DNA of 5,443 nucleotides from Rhodoferax sp. (GTDB lineage Bacteria; Pseudomonadota; Gammaproteobacteria; Burkholderiales; Burkholderiaceae): positions 1-5,443 of the forward strand of contig JAQGNA010000133.1 in assembly GCA_028292075.1 (NCBI GenBank). The letters run 5' to 3'. Position numbers and translations under genes: made by a program. Of this stretch, positions 1 to 4,525 are shown piece by piece. The notes beneath the pieces were generated by a model, which had not been told where the DNA came from, searched no databases, and worked only from the letters and a program-made list of their open reading frames with translations. Position 1 is the first letter of the stretch. Each line of letters opens with the position of its first letter.

Positions 1-1
1 C

Positions 2-124
2 TATGCCACCGCGGACATCCGCAAGCGCTGCGAGCAACTTGGCGTGGATGCGGTCTTCGACAAATCAAACGAAATCGACGCTTTGATCGACTTCTGCGTC
101 GAGCAGGCCGACCAGGCGGATTGA
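2..124 (+). CDS. Response regulator receiver domain, C-terminal fragment (5' end outside window)
   Basis: The last 40 codons of a gene that begins before the window, ending in TGA at 122-124. The translation starts YATADIRKRCEQLGVDAVFDKS and continues with an acidic helix to the stop. The pattern of a helix, then 'LGVDAVFDKS', then 'EIDALIDFC' is that of the end of a CheY-like receiver domain. The Lys of FDKS (codon 62-64) corresponds to the invariant receiver lysine, and the following helix corresponds to alpha-5. The protein ends about 18 residues after that lysine, so no output domain follows the receiver; any extra domain would have to be N-terminal. It is probably a stand-alone receiver or a regulator with an N-terminal partner domain. 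It converges on the NarL-type regulator at 205-837. The phosphorylated Asp lies outside the window, so activity cannot be judged. Confidence 0.75.
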   Translation, partial: YATADIRKRCEQLGVDAVFDKSNEIDALIDFCVEQADQAD

Positions 125-204
125 CGCACCGGCCGAACGCCTGCCGCACGCTTCGGCAACCGGCCCCTCGCCCCCAGCGGGCAAGGCGGCCATTTTTCAA
201 GACA
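125..204. terminator. Possible terminator region between convergent genes
   Basis: An 80-bp gap between two convergent stop codons. It contains a small hairpin, TGCCG (142-146) with CGGCA (154-158) and a 7-nt loop, and a second short stem, GCCC (170-173) with GGGC (179-182). GGCCG (131-135) could also pair with CGGCC (187-191) around both. A run of five T at 193-197 follows in the plus direction, which would suit termination of the rightward receiver gene. The stems are short and GC-rich, so this could be chance; no convincing U-tract exists for the minus strand. Confidence 0.3.
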
Positions 205-837
205 TCAATCGATCAGCTTGTTCTTCAGCGCGTAGTACGTGAGGTCGCTGTTGGATGCGAGGTTCAACTTTTCCATCAGGCGGGTGCGGTAGGTGCTGAC
301 CGTCTTCACACTCAGCGACAGCGTGTTGGCGATGTCGCCGGCGGTCTCACCCTTGGCCAGCTTCAGGAACACCTGGAATTCGCGCTCCGACAGCTGCTCG
401 TGCGCCGGAGCATCGCCCTTGCGGTTGATCTGCTGCGCCAACAGCTCGGCCACGGCAGGCGTGATGTAGCGCCGACCCATCGATACGGTGCGGATCGCGT
501 TGACGATCTCCATCGGATCGCATTCCTTGTTGAGGTAGCCGCTTGCGCCCTGGCGAATCAGGTTCATCGCGTAATGCTCTTCCGGATAGCCGGACAGGAT
601 CAGAATGCCGAGATCAGGCGCCTTGGCGCGGATCATGGCCAGCACGTCGATGCCGGTCTGGCCGGGCATCGACAAGTCCATCAGCAGCACATCCATCTCG
701 GTGTTCCGCACCAGGTCGATGGCCTCGCGTCCGCTTGCCGCTTCACCCACCACGCGCAGGTCGACGTGGTCAGAAAAAAACTGCTTGAGCCCGGAACGCA
801 CGATGGCGTGGTCATCCACAATGCCAATCTTGATCAT
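205..837 (-). CDS. NarL/FixJ-family two-component response regulator
   Basis: A 210-residue transcription factor with an N-terminal receiver domain (about 1-118) and a C-terminal LuxR-type helix-turn-helix (about 146-205). In the receiver, D8 and D9 form the acidic pocket, D54 in 'LLMDLSMPG' is the predicted phosphorylation site, S82 is the switch hydroxyl, Y101 the aromatic switch residue, and K104 in 'YLNKE' the invariant lysine. The HTH carries the family signature 'LSEREFQVFLKLAKGE' and recognition helix 'SVKTVSTYRTRLMEKL', similar to BvgA/UvrY-type regulators. The length is normal for the family. The start is the ATG complementary to 835-837; a purine-rich GAGAGAG stretch lies just upstream as a weak ribosome site. 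It is divergent from the histidine kinase at 968, which is its likely partner: HisKA_3 kinases usually pair with NarL-type regulators. On phosphorylation it should dimerise and bind promoter DNA. The targets are not known; the neighbouring small membrane-protein genes are candidates. Confidence 0.93.
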   Translation of the reverse strand: MIKIGIVDDHAIVRSGLKQFFSDHVDLRVVGEAASGREAIDLVRNTEMDVLLMDLSMPGQTGIDVLAMIRAKAPDLGILILSGYPEEHYAMNLIRQGASGYLNKECDPMEIVNAIRTVSMGRRYITPAVAELLAQQINRKGDAPAHEQLSEREFQVFLKLAKGETAGDIANTLSLSVKTVSTYRTRLMEKLNLASNSDLTYYALKNKLID

Positions 838-967
838 GTCTATCTCTCTCTATTAGCGCCTGCGGCTGCAGGCATGAACGTCAAATGCAGCGAATGCGAT
901 CAAATCGAACGTTTGCAAATGTCTCATTATTCACGAATTAGTTGACTTCGGTCACTGGAGCAAGTCC
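838..967. promoter_or_regulatory. Divergent promoter region of the two-component pair
   Basis: A 130-bp spacer between the divergent starts of the response regulator (left) and the histidine kinase (right), so it should hold promoters for both. Its right half is clearly AT-richer than the flanking genes. It holds the imperfect palindrome ACGTTTGCAAATGT (909-922, perfect core TTTGCAAA), the palindrome ATTCACGAAT (929-938), and a stem-loop at 858-873. For the kinase, TTGCAA (914-919) followed 17 nt later by ATTAGT (937-942) is a weak sigma-70-like candidate. No convincing promoter for the regulator was picked out. The palindromes may be operators for autoregulation, which is inference. Confidence 0.5.
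858..873 (-). other. Stem-loop in the leader of the response regulator mRNA
   Basis: GCCTGC (858-863) and GCAGGC (868-873) form a perfect 6-bp GC-rich stem with a 4-nt loop. It lies about 20 nt upstream of the regulator's start codon on the minus strand. If transcription starts further upstream, it would sit in the 5' untranslated region just before the weak ribosome site and could affect translation or mRNA stability. A function is not shown. Confidence 0.35.
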
Positions 968-2323
968 ATGCGATGGTTTTCTATTCCCAAGATGGCGATC
1001 AGCCTGCCCCTCGCGGTCGCAGCCGCATGCGTCTTGGTCGGCATCAACGAGACCGCATACAACCGCTCGGTCGGTGCACTGGCAAACATCTCCGAGGCAC
1101 AGCAGACCAGCAGTGAACTCAACAAGCTGCTGCAGCACATGCTCGATGCCGAAACCGGACAGCGCGGCTTTTTGCTGACCGGCGATGCGCGCTATCTCGA
1201 GCCTTACCAGACGGCTACGGCCAACCTCAACCAGAATCTCGACACCCTGCGCAACCTCTACATGGCCTACCCAGATGAGCTGGCTGGTTTCGCGATGCTC
1301 TCGCGCAGTGTGCAAGGCAAGCTTTCCGAAATGGACGTGAGCGTGCGGCTGCGCAAGCAGGGCAATGACGACGCCTGGAAGTTTGTGCTGACCACCGACG
1401 TCGGCAAGGAACAGATGGACGCGATCCGCGAGCAGTCTTACAGGCTGATCGACGTCAGCCGCCACCGGCTGTCGAGCGGGCAGACGCAGATCACCCAGTC
1501 GCTGCAGCTTTCGCGCATCGGCATCGCCATCGTCGCCGCCATCGGCTTGCTGGCCTTCTACATGTACCTGCGCCAGACCAACGCCTTGAAGGCGGTGGAC
1601 CAGCGCGAGCAGGAAAGCCTGCAACGCGAGCGCGATCTCCTCGGCCAACAAGTGAAGGAACGCACGGCCACACTGGCCGAACTGGCCACCCACCTGCAGC
1701 AAGTGCGCGAGGAAGAGCGCGGCCACCTGGCCCGCGAGCTGCACGACGAACTCGGCGCGCTGCTCACCGCGGCGAAGCTCGACGTTGCGCGTTTGAAATC
1801 GCGCATGGGCAGCGAATCGCCCGACGCTGTGCAGCGCCTGCAGCATCTGACCGAAACCCTCAACAGCGTCATCGCGCTCAAGCGCCGCATCATCGAAGAC
1901 TTGCGCCCTTCTTCCCTCTCGAACCTCGGACTTCACGCGTCGCTCGAGATCCTGACCCGCGAGTTTGGCGAACGCTCGGGCCTGCCGGTGACCACCAATC
2001 TCGAAAGCGTCGACCTGGACGAGTCTTCGCAACTCACGGTCTATCGTCTGGTGCAGGAGTCGCTCACGAACATTGGGAAGTACGCGCAAGCCACGCAGGT
2101 GACCGTGAGCATGCAGAACTATGGCGGCCATGTGTCGATCGACGTGGGTGACGATGGCAAGGGTTTTGATGCCAGCCATTTCGCGCCATCAGGCCATGGG
2201 CTGACCGGCATGCGCCACCGCGTCGAGGCCGCGGGCGGCCGTCTCACCGTGACTTCTTCGCCATCGAACGGTACCCATATTTCGGCCGTGCTGCCCACGC
2301 TGAAGCGGGAAATCGCCGCCTGA
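968..2323 (+). CDS. CHASE3-domain sensor histidine kinase (HisKA_3 type)
   Basis: A 451-residue inner-membrane sensor kinase. TM1 (about 9-26) and TM2 (about 183-201) enclose a periplasmic helical CHASE3 domain with its hallmark 'LDAETGQRGFLLTGDARYLEPY' region at 59-80. No HAMP domain is apparent; TM2 runs into a coiled-coil signalling helix (about 205-250). The HisKA_3 dimerisation domain follows, with phospho-acceptor H259 in 'ARELHDELG'. The HATPase domain shows an N box (N368 in 'QESLTNIGKYA'), a G1 motif 'DDGKGFD' (395-401) and a G2 motif 'GHGLTGM' (409-415). The ATG at 968 is supported by GGAG at 957-960, 7 nt upstream, and by the short cytoplasmic stretch before TM1. It is divergent from its probable partner regulator. 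The stimulus is unknown; CHASE3 domains have no general ligand. One oddity: the HDxxxQ phosphatase motif reads HDELGA, with Ala at 264 in place of Gln. The domain call is secure. Confidence 0.94.
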   Translation: MRWFSIPKMAISLPLAVAAACVLVGINETAYNRSVGALANISEAQQTSSELNKLLQHMLDAETGQRGFLLTGDARYLEPYQTATANLNQNLDTLRNLYMAYPDELAGFAMLSRSVQGKLSEMDVSVRLRKQGNDDAWKFVLTTDVGKEQMDAIREQSYRLIDVSRHRLSSGQTQITQSLQLSRIGIAIVAAIGLLAFYMYLRQTNALKAVDQREQESLQRERDLLGQQVKERTATLAELATHLQQVREEERGHLARELHDELGALLTAAKLDVARLKSRMGSESPDAVQRLQHLTETLNSVIALKRRIIEDLRPSSLSNLGLHASLEILTREFGERSGLPVTTNLESVDLDESSQLTVYRLVQESLTNIGKYAQATQVTVSMQNYGGHVSIDVGDDGKGFDASHFAPSGHGLTGMRHRVEAAGGRLTVTSSPSNGTHISAVLPTLKREIAA

Positions 2324-2480
2324 AGACTCTCGTCGGCCCGGTCCTACGCCGCACCCGCGCAGGGGATGACGCACCAAGGGGTGGCGCACTGATCGGATGT
2401 GGCCATCAGGGTCATTAACCTAGCGGCAGGCGATTCAATCTCGAATGCCGTAACAAGGGCAAAGTCCCAAGGAGAAAAAG
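2324..2480 (+). promoter_or_regulatory. Intergenic region upstream of the small membrane-protein genes
   Basis: A 157-bp gap between the kinase stop and the DUF1328 gene, long enough to carry a separate promoter. It contains weak stem-loops: CACC-AAGG-GGTG within the stretch around 2371-2383, and CTGAT (2389-2393) with ATCAG (2405-2409), extended by GG/CC with one bulged base. Neither is followed by a T-run, so termination after the kinase is not established. ATTC (2433-2436) and GAAT (2443-2446) form an inverted repeat with a 6-nt spacer, using the same half-site letters as the palindrome upstream of the kinase. I could not pick a clear -35/-10 pair. Confidence 0.35.
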
Positions 2481-2645
2481 ATGCTGCATTACTCGGTGGT
2501 GTTTCTCGTCATCGCGTTGATTGCAGCCATCTTTGGTTTTGGTGGCGTAGCCGCTGGTGCCGTCGAAATCGCGAAGATCCTTTTCTTCATCTTCGCGATC
2601 ATGGCGGTGGTGAGCTTCGTCGTCAGCCTGCTCAAGAAGAACTGA
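2481..2645 (+). CDS. DUF1328/YtjA-family small membrane protein
   Basis: A 54-residue, very hydrophobic protein beginning [20 protein letters not shown]. It has two membrane helices (about 4-24 and 31-50) separated by a Gly/Ala-rich turn '[14 protein letters not shown]', ending in a basic 'KKN' tail. The '[15 protein letters not shown]' block and overall length match the DUF1328 family, which includes E. coli YtjA. Its molecular function is unknown; members are small inner-membrane proteins often found near stress genes. The start is well supported by AAGGAG at 2469-2474, 6 nt before the ATG. It is followed 73 bp later by the DUF883 gene in the same direction, with a hairpin in between. At under 60 residues it is easily missed by gene callers. 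Confidence 0.88.
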   Translation: MLHYSVVFLVIALIAAIFGFGGVAAGAVEIAKILFFIFAIMAVVSFVVSLLKKN

Positions 2646-2647
2646 CC

Positions 2648-2671
2648 GGCCGCCTCACCTTGCGAGCGGCC
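2648..2671 (+). other. Intercistronic hairpin after the DUF1328 gene
   Basis: GGCCGC (2648-2653) and GCGGCC (2666-2671) form a perfect 6-bp all-GC stem with a 12-nt loop, starting 2 nt after the stop codon. There is no following T-run, so it does not look like a standard intrinsic terminator. It could act as an mRNA stabiliser or processing element, or set the expression ratio between the DUF1328 and DUF883 genes. The structure is visible; the role is inference. Confidence 0.4.
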
Positions 2672-2718
2672 CTGGTCGCCGAGCCTTCACCTCCAGACTT
2701 CATCAAAGGACCAACATC

Positions 2719-3111
2719 ATGAACTTCCCCTTCTCGAAGACCTCCAGCCTGAAGAGCGCATCGCGCGATCTTCACGACAACGTGATGCAGTCCGCCGAGG
2801 AAGCCGTGGACACGTCCCGTGACCTGGCCAATGACGCAATCAGCCGCGCCGAGCGCCGTGCCCGCGACCTGCGCGCCAGCATCGACCCGGCCATCGATCA
2901 CTTGACCACACGCGCAAAGGAACTGGCCTCGCGCAGCCGGGACATGGCGATGGACGCCCGCAGCAAGGCCCAGCAGCGCCTGACCGAATACGCCGATGTC
3001 ACAAGCAAGTACGTGTCGGATCAACCGATGAAGTCGATCCTGATCGCCGCCGCCGCCGGTGCCGTCATCGCCGCCCTGCTGGTCTCTCGCCGCACTCCCC
3101 GCGATTACTGA
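2719..3111 (+). CDS. DUF883 (ElaB/YqjD/YgaM-like) tail-anchored protein
   Basis: A 130-residue protein with a long, charged, Ala/Arg/Asp-rich helical region (about 12-98, probably coiled coil) and a single C-terminal hydrophobic segment (about 107-122), followed by 'SRRTPRDY'. The 'SKYVSDQPMKSILIAAAAGAVIAALLVSRR' end (97-125) closely follows the DUF883 pattern, in which a 'YVxxxPxxS' motif precedes the tail anchor. In E. coli, relatives ElaB, YqjD and YgaM sit in the inner membrane by this tail and YqjD binds ribosomes in stationary phase; whether this protein does the same is inference. The start is supported by AAAGGA at 2705-2710, 8 nt before the ATG. The gene order DUF883 then holin-like gene mirrors E. 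coli yqjD-yqjE, which strengthens the call. Confidence 0.9.
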   Translation: MNFPFSKTSSLKSASRDLHDNVMQSAEEAVDTSRDLANDAISRAERRARDLRASIDPAIDHLTTRAKELASRSRDMAMDARSKAQQRLTEYADVTSKYVSDQPMKSILIAAAAGAVIAALLVSRRTPRDY

Positions 3112-3163
3112 TCCGCCGACAAGCTCCGTCGCCCTTCACCGATCGACCACACGCCTGCCTCTC

Positions 3164-3541
3164 ATGCTCCACCCCATCTTCTCAACCCTTGTCACGAGGC
3201 CCGACCTGATCGTCGATCACCTCTCTGGCTATACCGCGCTGCTTGGCGAGGAAACCAAATCCGTCGGTACCGAAGTGGTCGTCAAGATCATGGGCTGGGT
3301 GCTGATGGGCATGTTGCTGATGTTGAGCATCGGTTTGGCCGGTGTGGCACTCATGATCGGTGCGCTGCACGGCTTCCACTGGGCGCTGATCGCGGTGCCC
3401 GGCGGGGCCCTGGTGCTCGCCCTCGGCGCGTTCCTCCTGGCACGCAAGCCGCTGGGTGAAGGTCACTACGCCGAGTTCAAAACCCAGTTGAAGACCGATG
3501 TCGCCACCCTGCGCGCGGCCGGAGGCCACCATGGACGCTGA
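3164..3541 (+). CDS. YqjE-like / phage holin superfamily III-like membrane protein
   Basis: A 125-residue protein with an amphipathic N-terminal helix region (about 12-40), two membrane helices (about 41-67 and 73-94) joined by a short loop, and a C-terminal helix 'EFKTQLKTDVATLRAAGG' (104-121). This layout, and the position directly after a DUF883 gene, match the YqjE/Phage_holin_3_6 group. Despite the family name, such chromosomal proteins are not known to cause lysis; their role is unclear. The frame is open back to an ATG at 3059, but that start would overlap the DUF883 gene by 53 nt and add a 35-residue Pro/Ser-rich stretch unlike the family, so 3164 is preferred. No clear Shine-Dalgarno precedes 3164. 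The 3' end overlaps the next gene by 11 nt, indicating a shared transcript. Confidence 0.8.
   Translation: MLHPIFSTLVTRPDLIVDHLSGYTALLGEETKSVGTEVVVKIMGWVLMGMLLMLSIGLAGVALMIGALHGFHWALIAVPGGALVLALGAFLLARKPLGEGHYAEFKTQLKTDVATLRAAGGHHGR
3521..3525 (+). promoter_or_regulatory. Ribosome binding site setting the start at 3531
   Basis: GGAGG lies 5 nt before the ATG at 3531, inside the end of the holin-like gene. It decides between this start and the in-frame ATG at 3498, which lacks such a site. Its location before the upstream stop suggests translational coupling of the two genes. Confidence 0.7.
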
Positions 3542-3962
3542 AGACACCAATACGGAAAACCTGAGCGCGAAACAGCGCCTGGCCATCAGCCGCTATGCCA
3601 TCACGCGCCACATGTCGCGAGGCCGCGTGGAGCAGGACGACGATGAAACAGATCAGACGGACGATCCGGGCCTGGTGCACGAGGGGACTTGGTCAAAGCT
3701 GAAGTTCCTGGCGCGGAGCTGGTGGCGCAACCACCCCGTCAACTATGCAAGCCAGCTGGCGCGCCCTTCGCTAGACGACTACGCGGTCAGGGAGCCATTC
3801 AAGCTCGTTGGCATTGCCGTGGCGGTGGGTGCGGCCGCGATGGTCATCAAGCCATGGAAGCTGCTCCCGATGACGGCACTCGTGCTGGCACCGCTGAAGT
3901 CGTCCAGCTTCACTTCGACGGCGGTCGCATTATTTGCGCCGCCCAATCCGGACGGAACCTGA
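3531..3962 (+). CDS. Uncharacterised membrane-associated protein in the YqjK position
   Basis: A 143-residue protein whose domain I cannot name. The N-terminal third is polar, with an acidic patch (35-45, rich in Asp/Glu). The middle has an aromatic/basic stretch 'ARSWWRNHPVNYASQLARP' (61-79). Next come a hydrophobic segment (91-106), a 'KPWKLLP' turn and a second hydrophobic stretch (111-122), then a Ser/Thr-rich tail. The 'WWRNHP' motif before a Gly/Ala-rich segment recalls the membrane-proximal 'HP' motif of DUF883-type proteins, so peripheral or hairpin-like membrane attachment is plausible. It starts inside the preceding gene (11-nt overlap) behind a strong ribosome site. It occupies the place of E. 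coli yqjK after yqjD-yqjE, but is longer, and I see no clear sequence similarity to YqjK. The coding status is good, from the overlap, ribosome site and membrane pattern; the function is unknown. Confidence 0.78.
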   Translation: MDAEDTNTENLSAKQRLAISRYAITRHMSRGRVEQDDDETDQTDDPGLVHEGTWSKLKFLARSWWRNHPVNYASQLARPSLDDYAVREPFKLVGIAVAVGAAAMVIKPWKLLPMTALVLAPLKSSSFTSTAVALFAPPNPDGT

Positions 3963-4055
3963 CACCGTTCGATCATCCTTCTTCGGCCAGGTCGGCGTGG
4001 TGCCGCCAACCCGGACGCCTTTCAACTACCGCACCACTACAAACTCAAAAATCTG

Positions 4056-4060
4056 AAGGA
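4056..4060 (+). promoter_or_regulatory. Ribosome binding site setting the start at 4067
   Basis: AAGGA lies 6 nt before the ATG at 4067. The reading frame is open far upstream, to 3689, over the previous gene. This site together with the lipoprotein signal peptide that begins at 4067 fixes the true start. Confidence 0.75.
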
Positions 4061-4066
4061 ATTACT

Positions 4067-4381
4067 ATGAAATACGCTCGTGCACTCGCTTTCGCCGCCC
4101 TGGCCGGTATCACCATCGTCACCACCGGTTGCGCAGTCGTCCGCGACCAGCAAACGGCTGGGGCGTACGTCGATGATGCCGCGATCACCACCAAGGTGAA
4201 GGCAAGCTTCGTCGAGAACAAGACCGTCGATGCCGGCGCCATCAACGTGCAGACGTTAAACGGCACTGTTGCCCTGTCGGGCTTCGCCAAGTCGTCGGCT
4301 GAAAAGAGCACCGCAGAGTCCCTGGCCCGTGGCGTCAAGGGCGTGCGCGATGTGCGCAACAACCTCGCGATCCGTCCGTAA
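4067..4381 (+). CDS. BON-domain lipoprotein (OsmY-like)
   Basis: A 104-residue exported protein. Residues 1-21 form a lipoprotein signal peptide (basic MKYAR start, hydrophobic core, then 'TTGC') with lipidation predicted at C22; Thr at the -3 position of the lipobox is less usual than Leu/Val. A single BON domain fills about 36-104: 'DDAAITTKVKASF', then 'INVQTLNGTVALSGF' with the conserved glycines G66 and G72, and the ending 'VKGVRDVRNNLAIRP'. BON domains are thought to bind phospholipid or membrane surfaces; OsmY, with two such domains, is an osmotically induced periplasmic protein. Asp/Glu at +2 (inner-membrane retention) is absent (residue 23 is Ala), which suggests the outer membrane by the E. 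coli rule. It lies 104 bp after the preceding gene, so it may share its transcript or have its own promoter. Hairpins follow directly. Confidence 0.92.
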   Translation: MKYARALAFAALAGITIVTTGCAVVRDQQTAGAYVDDAAITTKVKASFVENKTVDAGAINVQTLNGTVALSGFAKSSAEKSTAESLARGVKGVRDVRNNLAIRP

Positions 4382-4407
4382 GGTCAGCGCGACGTTCCGC
4401 GCGCGGT

Positions 4408-4425
4408 AGGGGCCTGACGCCCCTT
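4408..4425 (+). terminator. Short hairpin downstream of the BON gene
   Basis: AGGGGC (4408-4413) and GCCCCT (4419-4424) form a perfect 6-bp stem around a CTGAC loop, followed by only TT. It lies 27 bp after the BON gene stop. It is terminator-like but has a minimal T-tract. Confidence 0.5.
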
Positions 4426-4435
4426 GGCTCGCCAC

Positions 4436-4471
4436 AGGGCAGGTGTCTGGTCGATCCGGACCCTGCCCTTT
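4436..4471 (+). terminator. Strong hairpin terminator downstream of the BON gene
   Basis: AGGGCAGG (4436-4443) pairs with CCTGCCCT (4462-4469), and GTCTGG (4445-4450) with CCGGAC (4456-4461), leaving one bulged T (4444), one G-T pair and a 5-nt loop. The result is a 14-bp GC-rich stem, followed by TTTGCATT. It is the most stable structure I see in the window and fits the end of the small-gene transcript. The T-tract is short, as is common in GC-rich genomes. Confidence 0.7.
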
Positions 4472-4525
4472 GCATTGCAGCCGCCGAAACTCCATTGAGC
4501 TTGCCAGCAACACAGGTCATCCGCC

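Noticed and set aside
121..945. A 274-codon plus-strand open frame opposite the response regulator
   Set aside because: It is the complement of a well-supported NarL-type regulator, has no ribosome site and gives a low-complexity, domain-free product.
942..947. TTGACT as a consensus-like -35 element for the kinase
   Set aside because: It lies only about 20 bp before the start codon and overlaps the ribosome site region, too close for a promoter of this gene.
938..2179. A 413-codon open frame on the minus strand opposite the histidine kinase
   Set aside because: It is fully antisense to a gene with clear CHASE3, HisKA_3 and HATPase motifs. Its translation is rich in His, Gln, Arg, Ala and Leu with no recognisable domain, as expected for the reverse strand of a high-GC gene.
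2399..2722. A 107-codon frame covering the DUF1328 gene
   Set aside because: It is in a different frame from the DUF1328 gene, has no recognisable family and no good ribosome site, whereas the overlapped small gene has both.
3164..3541. The holin-like gene as evidence of a prophage
   Set aside because: YqjE-type proteins of this superfamily are chromosomal and pair with DUF883 genes. No integrase, lysin, capsid or tail gene is nearby.
3689..4066. N-terminal extension of the BON lipoprotein frame
   Set aside because: It overlaps the 3531-3962 gene, and the lipoprotein signal peptide and ribosome site place the true start at 4067.
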